This document shows positions 49,301 to 61,087 of a stretch of DNA of 64,000 bases, in pieces. A program made the translations under genes and the position numbers. How positions within the stretch are numbered: the stretch's first letter is position 1; every line of letters begins with the position of its first letter. The notes under the pieces are model-generated. The model was not told where the DNA came from, searched no databases, and saw only the letters and a program-made list of their open reading frames with translations. Origin of the DNA: Antitrichia curtipendula (taxonomy: Eukaryota; Streptophyta; Bryopsida; Hypnales; Leucodontaceae); the NCBI GenBank assembly GCA_951230915.1, contig OX579640.1:9940981-10004980 (forward strand), in the 5' to 3' direction.

Positions 49301-49996
49301 GTGTTCTGAACGGTTCAAAAGTATTGGACTTCCGCCAATTTAACGAAATTGACGTTTACTGTCGTCTTGAGAGGATGCATCCGATTCCATCTACATCGAT
49401 CTTTGAGAAAGGATAGAAGTTAGAATGCTTACAAGCCAATTACGTAATTTCGTCTCACTGTACAATTATCATCAGTGTTATTACAGCCGACCGCGCACTC
49501 CACTCCTTGCCAACTGGGCGAATTCGTCACGTTCGAATCTGGATCCAAATAGTCGCAAAATTTGTCTTTTGTAGGATTCCAGCCTGCCAGGTTACTTTCC
49601 TTATCCGGGGTGTTCTGCCATGCTTCCCAGACTGTGCGAAGCGCGTCCTCTACAAATTTCAGAGAAGAAGAAATTTTAGCAGTGAAGGCCCACAGATGAA
49701 CACCCATCATGCAGAATCGAAATTTGGGAATGATGCAGAAGATTGATACTAGTTAGCACTGGAAACAGACAAAAACTCGGCAGCATAAGTGTCACTGGCA
49801 TGGCCATCCCATCCAAACCCGACCACTTCAAAAGAATGATTTCCAATTTTCAAGTTCTTGGGAGTGACGTACGTTCAGCTTGAAAATAAAGGTATGTGTA
49901 GTTCTGCCCTTTAACAAAGCTGGCAGTGTCCAGGAATAGCAGAAGGACAGACAGACCCTCAAAAAAAAATCGGCGCTTCACGTCCCACGCACCCAT
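43371..49996 (-). CDS. LRR receptor-like serine/threonine kinase (17-exon model)
   Basis: The exon model on the minus strand is: 49996-49873, 49649-49433, 48936-48865, 48139-48068, 47814-47746, 47485-47336, 47192-47124, 46996-46928, 46770-46612, 46390-46202, 46054-45966, 45788-45645, 45582-45416, 45278-45068, 44882-44633, 44332-44182, 43754-43371. All introns are GT-AG, and the joined frame is open for 861 residues. The order is signal peptide ([14 protein letters not shown]), an LRR N-terminal cap (about 42-113, WQGVEC), roughly nine to ten LRRs mostly one per 69-72-bp exon, a Cys-rich segment with QGNPYC, one membrane span (about 433-458), then the kinase. Kinase motifs are [13 protein letters not shown] (K542), HRD (D643), DFG (D661) and GYLAPEY. 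All catalytic residues are present, so it is probably active at the plasma membrane. It resembles the LRR-VIII group, but no malectin domain is seen. The ligand is unknown. Confidence 0.9.
44409..44556. mobile_element. Intronic MITE-like element, copy 1
   Basis: The intron between exons 15 and 16 of the LRR kinase carries inverted ends cctattttgttaaaatggcg and cgccactttaacgaaattga. The same terminal word (taacgaaattgac) bounds two more intronic segments of this gene. No coding capacity; assignment to a superfamily is not possible. Confidence 0.45.
48258..48506. mobile_element. Intronic MITE-like element, copy 2
   Basis: Inverted ends gttaatttcgttgtattggc and ccaatttaacgaaattgac bound a 249-bp segment in the intron between exons 3 and 4. 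The 67-codon frame inside is not a gene. Confidence 0.5.
49197..49353. mobile_element. Intronic MITE-like element, copy 3
   Basis: Inverted ends gtcaatttcgttgaagtgg and cgccaatttaacgaaattga bound a 157-bp segment in the intron between exons 2 and 3. Its inner flank agcgattccagctcc resembles the gaatcgcacc box of copy 2. Confidence 0.5.
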
Positions 49997-50747
49997 TCTG
50001 GCTCACGGCGCTCTGTTGCTATTCCAACAAGGGGCAACAGAGGCCAGTCTAGCCTAAGACACACAGCCAAATGATATCCCCTGTAAATACAATTTCAAAG
50101 CAGCAAAATCTGGTCTCTCGCATGCATTCCACTGACACCATCAGAGTTCATTCTTTCTCATTCAGTTCCTGTTGAGCGAATGACCAAAAGATCAAACTAA
50201 TTAACAAAGAGGCCAGTCTAACTAGAACTGCATTCAATACAAGACTAAGTCATATTTCTTCTCGACACGACGTGGTCAATTGCAAGCGAGCGCGTGCATC
50301 CAGACTGTCACACTTCGAAGTTTGATTAACTAGCCGGGCCGGGAGCATGTGTATTCTTTAGTATGACTGAGTCTGTCGAGAATCGTTTAGTTACGCACCA
50401 TCCGAGCTCATCTGCAAGTGCGTTCAGAGTTGATGACGAATCTGTCCTGAATCCCAGGTCTTCGTCCGGATATCTCGGGGAGTTCACTTAGAATATCCAT
50501 TAGAAATCAAGTGCGAACAAAATTTTGGATACTTTTTAAATTTTAAATAAAATAATAAAATAAAATAATTATGAATAGATTTTTCTACTTTAAAAATTTG
50601 TGTTTTGAATTATTAATATTTTTATTTGTTAATAATAATTAATTACAAATTTTTGAAGTAAAAAGATACACTGTAGAACTGAAAAATTACTTTCACACCC
50701 CTATATTACATGAGAAAAAATTGTCTAAAAAATGAACAAAAAATTCT
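49997..50747. promoter_or_regulatory. Upstream region of the LRR kinase gene
   Basis: About 750 bp lie between the start codon at 49996 and the next repeat element. The first 500 bp are clearly less AT-rich than intergenic DNA elsewhere, which fits a 5' untranslated region and promoter. I could not single out a convincing TATA box or transcription start. Confidence 0.35.
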
Positions 50748-51294
50748 TTAACCCCTAAAAGCCCAAGGGGTTTGGACAATACACAAATGTGTTATAAAAA
50801 ATAAGTTCTACAACTTTTTTGAAGTTTGCATTAAAATAGATAATGTGAAGCACAAAAAGAAGAAAACATCCGTATGGTCAAAATTATAAAATTATTTTAG
50901 ATTCTCTTCAAATGAATTTTAAAGATATAACTTCAAAAATTCACCAAAAATACAATTTATATCTTTAGCAATTGAATTTTTTTTTGATTGGTCAAAATTG
51001 TGGTTTCTATTGATTTGTGAAAAAATGCATAAGATCCAGTAATGAAAATACCAACACTTTCCCCAAATAGTAAGTTTTTCAACACTAAGCAATACTAGAC
51101 TCTTTGTGCTATTTCTTTTATAGTTTTTGTTTGACCGTAGTGATCTTAGTTTTGAATATAAATATCGAAAGACAATCCAATCTTTTTTCTTTTTTTTTTA
51201 AATTTTAATTTAAAAAAGTTTTTTTTCTGCCCGAAAAATCTGCCCGAAGTCAGGCAACGACCATAAAATGATCGTTTGAGCGCTTAGGGGTTAA
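50748..51294 (+). mobile_element. TTAA-flanked element, copy 10 (0.54-kb subtype)
   Basis: TTAACCCCTAAAAGCCCAAG at 50748 and GCGCTTAGGGGTTAA ending 51294: intact TTAA on both sides and a 539-bp body. Two ctgcccga words near 51230-51246 correspond to the GC-rich ctgcccg boxes of the longer copies. It lies just upstream of the LRR kinase promoter region. Confidence 0.75.
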
Positions 51295-53501
51295 AATAAC
51301 TTTCTATTGATTCAATGGTCATCTAAATGTGTTCTCTATAATTATTTGAGTTGAAAAACATGTCATTTTAGATCATTTTCAACCTCTTCTAAAAATCATT
51401 TCATATTTTATTTGAGTTGAAAATTTTGGCAATAAAAACCTATAGTCATTATTAAACAATGCTCAAAATTTTAAGTTGAAATTATAGTTTATTAGAAATT
51501 ACTTGTTTGTACGTGGTTTGTTGTAGTAGAACTAAGTGCACCCCCCGAGCCGGAGATTCCATTAATTAAAGAGCTTCTATCGAACCTTTTGCAAATTAAA
51601 CAAATTGCTTAAATTAGACGGTTAGCAAAAGGTGACGGGTTACTAAAGGATAACATGATAGCAATTTAGGAAACGTTAACAAGTTGCCAAAAGTTTAGCA
51701 AGTATCCTTGCTTACCTTGAAACCAGACCCGAATTAAAAATTCCGCCCTCATGCACCTCTTAGTGTACATTTTCGTTCTGAAATGTGCCCCATGGGTACA
51801 TAAGGGCGGAAGAATTGAGAATAGGCCAAGTGGCACATTTCAGAACGAACCGTCGTCAACTTGGTCACGGAGATTCCCCAACTTTTCAAACAATATGGTA
51901 TGCAGTAAGTGCTTGCGGCATCCCAGTCAGCTATACTCCCCTTCTCTCGCCCTGTAAGCAATTAAACTTATTATAATAAGGAGAAAGACGTGTTCGATAG
52001 TTTCACAGAGTTCCCGGATGGGGAAAATATCACCGGTTGAATTCCTGGGCCTACGGCTTTCGTTTCAACCTTCTGCGCTGCAAGTGGTCAAGATCAACGA
52101 AACCGACGAAGAAGGTCAAGATTCATTCACCTTTATTTCGCATTGGCTGACGGATTGGGACAACGTCTCTGCCAAATTCCTTGGACACAAAAATCCAAGG
52201 ATGAGCAGCTGCACTTCTATTTTAAATACTGTAGAAAGAAAGATTCTTTGTCATCCATCGGTCACTTGGCAGCCTCTTCTTCTTCCCTTGCATAGTTAAA
52301 TGAACAAAGCCAAAACAACCAAAAGTCCAACACAATGATGAGTACATATTGAAATTTAAAAATATACAAATAAAAATCACAACTTGTGTCTGTTTCAGGT
52401 CCTCTACTTTAAGTCTTTATTACTTTTGCATACCATATTATTTAAAGGCATGCATCAAGTGCATCAAAGTCTCTATGGAATCATTCATGAGAATCTAAAC
52501 AAAAGCAAACAATCTAATGGTAGGAACTACAAATGAAGTGTTACCATAGGCCTCTAGCTAATCATTTTGTCATTGAAATTGAAACTTGATATAAAAAAAT
52601 TTCCAAAAATAAAGGAGGAATTCCCAAGAATATAGGAAATAAAGGCCCTCACAACTTTGTTCAAAGAAAATTAGAGATTAATGAGTAGTTCTCAAGTGAC
52701 TCCCACTTATGATTCCTAGATCAAATAAGATCAGCATGAGAGCAAGATAACACTGTCATGAAAGAGAAACATGTAAATGGGGCCGACATACATTTAGCAG
52801 TTGAAAGTGTTTGTTGACAAATGTCAAAAGTGTCGAGATCTGATGAAAAAAGTTTGAAATTTTATAAGTTGAAAGTGAATGAAGCACGTAAGTCAACAGA
52901 CAACAAATAAGTTTGAGACTCCATTTGCAATATAGAAAAACACCTTCTCCACTACAGATACAAGAAACCGTTTCTATCCACTCCTTAGAATTTCAAGTGG
53001 ACTTCTAAACCACTGAATTTCCTTGGAATTTCACTTGGTGCCAACCAAAATCGAGCGACGCTTGGTTCTCAACCAATCCGTGCGTTGATTATAGTCTCCT
53101 AAACCTCAGTAGAAACAACCCCTACACATGCAATTTCTGGCCACTGAATACGTCACGAATTTCGATGTACTCTGTAGTAGATCTCTAAAATCATCACTAA
53201 ATTCCATTTGTCAACTTACGAGTAGAACATTCAGTAGGTGTCGGTTCAAGATGTGACTATTCTGTTGACAGCTGCTTCAGTAACTTTCCAGTGATGGAAC
53301 ATTCTACAACACATTGTCTGCAAGCCATGCTTGAACTTAGCACATGAGAGGCGCAGGGTGCTACCGGTGGTTGAGAGCTGCATATTTCTGTCAAAGCTCT
53401 GGTGATCTGGAGAAGCTAGCAGTCAGTACAGACCTGTCTTTAGTGACTTTTCTGTGTGAAGCAATGGTAACACCTGCTTGCTAAGGGTGCTGCTCTCGTC
53501 A
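51295..53501. other. Intergenic DNA between the two receptor kinases
   Basis: A short hairpin is formed by ttcgttctgaaatgtgcccc (about 51773) and its inverse tggcacatttcagaacgaac (about 51830). A plus-strand frame of 93 codons (52018-52299) has fairly balanced composition but no recognised domain and no partner exons; a decayed fragment or chance is more likely than a gene. From about 53100 the sequence is the 3' flank of the LysM kinase gene. Confidence 0.4.
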
Positions 53502-56500
53502 TCATCCACTTGCTGTCGTCCCACTATGATTTGCAAAAGCACTAACCTTCCATTCATAAGTTGCCGACGACAGTGTCATGAGTGCTACCACTGCCTTCCG
53601 CATAGTGGGTCGATTACCCGGGAGCTCATGTGTGCAGGCTCCTGCTAGTTGTGCCATCTGCATCAGCACGTTTCAACAAATTAAATAGTGAAAAAGCTAG
53701 GCCATAGACTTTTGGGTTTACACTATTCAACAGGAACCGCATCAAGCTGTCAGTAAATAGGCAGAACCATCATCAGGTCAAATAATAGAGGTGAAAATTT
53801 GAACCTTCCAGGCGGCATCTGAAGGGTAATTATCGTCCAGTGCAGTATCCATGAACTTGGGTAACTTGTCTTTTCCATTTGGACCTCTCAAAACAGGTTC
53901 AAACTGCAGAACATTCCACATCAGTATTCGTCATCACGTGCCTATGAGCTCATGCAGCAGATACATCGGCAACATTAGGAGCATAAAATTTAGGGTTTTG
54001 AAGACGTACATAATTGACTAAAGCTCTTTGTTCCTCCATTGGACGCCCAGTGCCGGATGACATATCCTCAGTTAAGGGTCCTCGTATAATGGCCTCTCTT
54101 CCAGATAATATTTCCAACAGAACGATACCGAAAGCATAGACGTCGAGCATGGGTGACACATCTCCAAATCGAGCATACCTGAACTCATGATTGAAGTATT
54201 TTACATTGCAGTCAGCTAGAATAGACAATGCAAGAACACTGCACCATCCACCACGTGACAAGGTTTTGTTTTCATATGATTTAGTTTCTTGCTAAATCTC
54301 ACTCGAGCGCACTTCAACTGATATTTAACAACAGGGTGTGTAATGGTGTAGATTTTTCCGCAAATATCAGAGGCCAAAATCTAAAAACTTTACCCCAGTG
54401 GTAGAAGATTGATGAGAAGAATTATGTAAATCAAATTGGAGTTAAGAAACACAAAATGAGGACAAAAGACGGCTCTGCAAAGACAGAATTAACCATACCA
54501 TGGAAAGAAAGGCAGATTACTTCTGATGACACTTTCGATGTCCAGCACTTTGAAGTACTTCTATGGATATGTATTGACTAGAGAAACAAACTTACTCTGG
54601 CGCCATGTATCCCCAAGTACCAACCACCTTCGTGGGCATCGTCCCTGAGTATCCTTCTATTTTTGTCTCAGTGAGTTTAGTAAGACCAAAATCTGCCACC
54701 TTCACCCGGTAAAAACCCAGTCAGTACTTCTAGTTTGTCATCACCTAAAAGATGCATTCTAAGGAACAAAACTGACACAGCTCTTCACACTGGTACCTTT
54801 GCATGGTACTGCTCATCAAGAAGTATATTAGCTGACTTGATGTCACGGTGGATATAAGAAGGCATCGTGTGCTCGTGAATGTACTCTAAGCCTCGTGCAG
54901 CATCTAGCGCAATTTGTACTCTCGATGACCACGATAATGGAGCCTTGGCAACTGTACGCATTCGCGCCCACGATGATGTTAAGAGTAACCAGAATCACGC
55001 ATACAACCTGCGCTGTTTGGTTCCAGTGGGATAAAGTGCTCTTTGCAAGCTACATTGTGTAATTAAATACACAGCATATGAACCACTAACGCAAAACTTT
55101 TCATTCGTCCGGTAGTCAGCGTCTGAGGTTTAACCCAACTAGCCTTACCTTTCGCAGAATGTAAATGGTAATCAAGAGTTCCATTCTCCACAAATTCGTA
55201 TATCAAGAATAAGTAGTCTGTGGTACAGTATCCAATCAGTTGAACCTGTAACACAGTTCCAAATGTAATTAGAAAGCTGATATAAGGAAAAGGATTCTTG
55301 CTCTAGTACCACCGTTAAGGCAACGTATATCACTAAAGCATTATAATCATATTGAACAAGCTAATGAAGTTTCTTGTCTGATCTCAGGTGAATGGAACAG
55401 ACTCAAAACACGTGCAATCAGAGGGATCGCAACCACTTCCCGTGGATGATATCTAAAAGCTCTAAACCCAGAACTTCAAACCGGATCCACACTGCAATGA
55501 TATGGAGGATATATTTAATCTTCGACTTAATATTTGTTAAGAAAAGTAGCATAGATACAGCATCGGCAGCATCAAAAGTGGTAAGGGGAGAACTGTTACC
55601 AAATTGGTATGGTGAACATGCGTAAGAACTTGGAGTTCAGCCATAAACTCCTTGGTTGCTTGCAGGTTCATCCTCTTAATGGCCAATTTCTGTGCAAAAA
55701 AAACCTTAGGTCAGCCACATGCACAGACATGAAAGCGGGCAGTTATAAAAACTTATGACTACCATGCAAACTGCAAAAACTAAACGATATCTACTATGGC
55801 GAGATGAGGACAGCTCAATACCATTTTACCTTGGTCTTTCAGGATAGACACAAGACATACAACAGATTCATATCCGATGACAGAGCATGAAACAAGTTCC
55901 CTAAAGTACGAAGAAGGTAAGAGGACTGGGAAAAGTGAGTTGTAGCCTGGATGACCTGTCCTCGTATCTCGCCATAGAAGACCACTGCGAATCCACCTTC
56001 TCCAATCTTATTAACAACACTGAAATTGTCAGTGGCATTGGCCAGCTCCTCATAAGTGAACTCCACCGACTTGTCCACAGTGTAATCTGCCAGTCCCGTG
56101 GGACCGAATGAAGCACTTCCAAGATTTGAGCCTTTCTTTGCTGAGGCTGTGGGAGAGTTCACGGAAGCATTCCAATGTCAAACAGTCCAATGTCAATATA
56201 CGGGAAGGAGGATTGCTAGATTATAGATTTCTTGTCATAAACACTTTAAAATGACATAATATATGGAAACATGGAATATGGAAACAAGCTCAAGGATAAT
56301 TCAATTTCCGAAGGATATAGGGTTACTAACATGAATGCATATTGAGCAAATCACTGGCGGATCCAGAATGATTCCCACCACTCTTGATGAAAAGTTCATT
56401 CGCAAATCTTTGTTTTTTCTTCGGTTTGTAGACGCAGAGATAGTAAAGAACAAGTGCAAGAACACCGAATAAAACAACTGTTCCTCCGATCACGGCTCCA

Positions 56501-58346
56501 ACTATTGTACCTGTGTTAGTGGAACTGCCTGCATTACCTGCCCCTCCAAAAACATTTGGGTAAGTCACTGCTTGAGAATAGACATGAAGAGTACCTCAGA
56601 ACAAATGTCTGAACCAGATTATAGATGATTAATTTTAGGTTTGAAATCTTCGACAAAGCGCAGAAGCTGATGACATCAGCAAAATCACTGATGACCTCAT
56701 TAACAAGGTTTCCAAGTAAAATGGAAGTCTTGAAAGGGCTTGGGATCAAGACATGAAGTCCAGGGAGCGCCAACTCACTTGTGCCACTGCCACAAATAAC
56801 AAAAAAAAGATGTTAGAATAAGCTCACGCTCATCACAGTTACAGTGCAAAAGAAAACCCTACTGAACTGAGATGACAAGAGTTTGACAATTGATTACGAC
56901 CCCCATGTACAGTACATGTAAGATATTTCTACAGACTTCACATATGCCTAAAATAAAATTCATCAAAGGTCAAATTCAAACTCACCCGTTCGGAGGATTG
57001 TAATTTTTGTCTGCGGTCACAGAATTAGACACAACGTCAAATCATTATCAGACGCACTATTGCAACATTAACAGCGGATATCCCATACTGACCGGTTAAT
57101 AAGATTAGCGCAAAATTATTGACACCAATCATGAATTGTTCCAGCCACAATCAACAAACTGTAAGAAATGCAAAGTGCAACATTGTTCGGACCTGGCAGT
57201 GGGATAAAGGCATACTGCGTAGGCTGTGAGTTGTCCCAAGTAACGCCTGGATTAAATTTCTGAGTAAGCTCAGTACTCGTGTTGAAATTCGAAGCGATGC
57301 CGCTCAGATTGCCACCCGTTCCTCCCAGTACCACATATGTAAGAAAAAGGTAATGATCCAAGCTGGCGGAGTTATCGCATGTGCAATTGACTGGAATCAC
57401 CAAGAACTGCCCCGGTGTTAAGAAACTAGGATCAACCAGACTGCTCGCCGTCGCCACCCAAGAATTTTGCGTAAGATTCTGGTAGATACTGGCAGTGATA
57501 CTATCAAGATTGTCGGCGTCTGTGACCTGGAAAAATCTTAAACAATCAATTCGAAGTCTCATAGATAGAGGCCCCTAGTCCCTCTACGAGACCTCCAAAC
57601 GCATCGACAATTGATTGACTTACAGCAAGGTAGATGCCCCAACTCGACCTGGCTACAAAATCCATACTTCTAAAACTTCACTCAATGTAAACAGCCACAC
57701 GCTAAAATTTCATTTGTGGAAGTGTTTTGGGTTTAAGCTTTTCATGGAAAGCTTCGAGGAGATAGGAAGGTCAGAATATGAATGGTCATGTGTCTGATTT
57801 TGGGAAAGACACCAGAGTGACTTTGATCATTCAGAATTAATTATAGGCATGTGCACATCAATCAGATCCTTATTTGCACGGTTTAAGAGAACTGCCCTTC
57901 ATAGGAGAAGCTGCGAAACAAAGTCCAACATCTACAGTGACCTAATCAGGGAGACAGAATGGCCTAGAAAGCCATACCTGATACTGGAACATGTGTAACA
58001 ATTGATCATTAACACAATCGCAAGAAAAGGGAATGTAAAGAGGAGCGCCGGCCTCGATGAAATTAAGATCCACGATTTTTGGATTGGCATCTTTGATTTT
58101 CTCCTGCGTTGTTTGGAACTTTTGCCCGATGGCAGTCAAATTCTCGCCTAGAGCAATTCGATAGAAAGCGTAGGCTGTGTCGCACCCCGTCGCTGGCACG
58201 CACACAGCTTCCCCGAACTCCCAGGGAACCAAAAACGCACACTGCAGCACTACTAAGGCCCTAATCACCAACATTACACTCGCGGTTGGCCATGGCTGAT
58301 ACCGCGAGTTCCCCGGCTGCCTCATTTCGTAATGCCTCTTTTCCAA
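53502..58346 (-). CDS. LysM receptor-like kinase, CERK1/LYK type (13-exon model)
   Basis: Exons on the minus strand: 58346-57978, 57526-57193, 57010-56986, 56786-56779, 56537-56331, 56146-55956, 55689-55600, 55245-55149, 54951-54797, 54699-54596, 54178-54010, 53903-53805, 53657-53502. The joined frame is open for 667 residues. It begins with a signal peptide (hydrophobic from [10 protein letters not shown]; the true start may be a later Met), then LysM-type repeats ([15 protein letters not shown] and the exon 2 part) separated by CDC and CTC cysteine pairs typical of LYK ectodomains. A membrane span lies at about 257-280. The kinase has LAIK (K383), HRD (D477), DFG (D495) and GYMAPEY followed by [14 protein letters not shown], a LYK signature. 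The loop reads GEGGFA, with Ala368 where the third glycine is usual. The family binds chitin or lipochitooligosaccharides at the plasma membrane and signals immunity or symbiosis. This specific role is inferred. Confidence 0.92.
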
Positions 58347-61087
58347 TTCAAGCCCTAATCAGGACCGCACTGCCTTCACCCTGAAATGAGATGCTCAACG
58401 ATTCTCTGCCATTTCATAATCCAAAAGCGTAACCAGATGACGTAACCTGCTACTTCCACATGCTAGGGCTCGTCCCGATTTCACCGACAGTGGGACTAGA
58501 AACCGAAGTGCCTAGAAACTCTAGCAAGAATCCTCCCTTCGGATTGCTGTCATGGCAAGAAACGGAAAAAATGGTTTCCTACTCGAGCTCTAGGTGGCCA
58601 TTCACGCAAACAGATACACCGGAGAAGAAGTTCTAACTTTTCACACCAGAGGTATCCAAAAATTCTGTAAAATTCCACAAAATTCCGCAAAATTCAGAAG
58701 CGAATGAAGAATGCAAGATGTTACTTGAAACTCATGGTGATTATGGCTGCGATCAGGCAGCAGCTGGTGGAGCTGCAGATCTACAGCACAAGAAGCCCTT
58801 GAGCTTGCTAATCTTGCAAGACCTGCAGTATGGAGAGCGGGCAAGGAAAGAGGAGGAGAGAAGAGCAGAGTGTCAACAAAGACCAACCGGACTTTCCGTA
58901 CCACCTTAGATTATATCTGGCCTCTGCCACCTCAGATAATTATTGGCAGGCGCCACCTCAGCAGGCAACTTTGACCATCCTTGTCGAAGCTCTGGACCGC
59001 AGGGGTTTTAATTTCATTTTTTAATGTTTTATTTATTTTTTAACAAATGGGGAAGCCCAATGGGGAAGCGCAATGCTCAAGAGGAAAAATACACCACCAC
59101 AGCTAAGGGATGAACAATAGGGTGAAAACCACAAACACAAATTAATTTGGGTTTTGGGTAGATAACATAACATTGTATAACGCCTCCAAGGGTTCCTCTA
59201 GCCTGGAAGGTTTAACTTTATGAAGATACTTTCTAACTGTGACTTTAGTTGAATTATGGATTTATGATTGATTGAGTTTTTCATTCTACAATATTTGTCA
59301 GGCAAACTTCCAATTGGGACGCTCCAACAATTGCTACATTGGAGGGATCAAAAGGGGACCTTACAGCATTAGTAAATAATGTTATGAAGCCCCTGCTAGA
59401 CAATTCTTTTCTCCAAACTATTTGCATTCCTTCCCTTCTACCAAAGACTTTCCAACTAAGCCAAGACTAATTTCATTTATTTTGGATAGTGCAAAAAGCA
59501 ATCTTCTTTGAAGCATTGTTTTTTTTCTGAAGGTGGAAGAGTAATCCAATTGTTAGTTGTATGCCATTGAAGTAAATTTGATGGGACATTAGTACATATT
59601 TTCTTTTTTGTTAGAGCTTGCAAAATTTTACTAGAAAAGGAAACATTGCTCTAGAATATTCAAGGTATAGTCATTCATGGGTGTAGATGGGTGTAGATGA
59701 TTCATCCAAAATATGAACAAAAATTTATTTATTATTTTAAAAAGAGTGCATTCATCCAAAATTTTGAGCAAAGAATTTATGATCAAAGTAGTCCATTAGG
59801 TGCTCCACACTATCAATACATTCATTACTTGGTGGTTAGAGTCGGGACTTCTTACTAAATAATTATTTTAAGTTGCAAAAAGTAGTTTGGCAAAGGCTTA
59901 AAAATATAAATATTCCACAAAATTTGTTTTTAAAAAACAATTTTTCAAAAATATAGCATTTATTTTTAGAAATATTTTATTAGACTCCAACCATTGGGTA
60001 CAATAAATTCATATTGTGGTGGATTTTAGTGAATTGGTACAATTTCAATCACTCAATTGAAATTGCACATCCATGCCGATCCTATTGTTAGAACTCTACA
60101 AGGCACTTGAATGTCACAATTTTTGGCATTCTGAACTATGCCTTTCTATTAATATTTGCAATTTTATCATACCATTTCAAGAAAAAAAATTTGAGCATGC
60201 TTTGCCATAGAATATTATATTTTTAGTCTTTTAGATTGCTTCTAATAGGCTTTAGTCAGTTGTCCAAAGTCCAAATCCAAATACTATTTTGGTTTCAAAT
60301 AAATTTTGATGTACTTTCCAAATTCTACTTTTATACCAATTGAAAGATTAAATGAATTTCAACAAGTCATTTTTTGTATTGGATTGATGATGCTCTAAAT
60401 GCCAATTATTGACCTTACTTCCACATCAACACCTAAATATACAAGCAAAATGTTGAAGCAAGACAAGGTAAGTATATCAAAAATCATCCAAATAAGCATT
60501 TGAGTATGGTTCCTATTATATTTATTATTAAATTGTCTAAATTTGAGTGTTGTTGGGAGGCAAAAGGGGATTCTACATTTTTGCATATGTTTTTGGGACA
60601 TCTCTTTTTTGAAAACAATTGTACCTAAAATCACTCTTCGGCTCACATAAATGGGAAGTTGTACAATTTAGGTGAAAATTTGTAGATGCCAAGTTGCAAT
60701 TAGCTACAGTTACATTACTTTCTCAAGAAGGGATGCATAAAGAATGTGTCATTACGGTAAGCCTAAATTTTGTGTGCTCATTGTTCAATTTTTCAACGAG
60801 TGTTGTGCTCAACCCCGTAATGAATTATGTGGTTTGGCCCTGCATTATCACTCAAAAGTGGTGAAGATAACGGACTCTGTCCTAAAAAATTCTCATCATA
60901 TTCGAAGTTACTGAATAGATCCGTATCAATTACAATTGCATCTCAGGAAAAACCTCCAATGCTTTCCAAGTTTGACTGGAACATCTCGCAAAATTGAGAG
61001 TTTAATCCTTTGAAGTACCTCCTTCTACCGTCAAAGCACATCTCCCATGCTTAATAATGAATTTCGAGTCTTACATTTTTACCACGT
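58347..61087. other. Intergenic DNA between LysM kinase and methyltransferase
   Basis: 58347-58990 is relatively GC-rich and should hold the 5' region of the LysM kinase gene; short frames on both strands there show no domain. From 59000 to 61087 the sequence is AT-rich without a gene, ending in the 3' flank of the methyltransferase gene. Confidence 0.45.
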
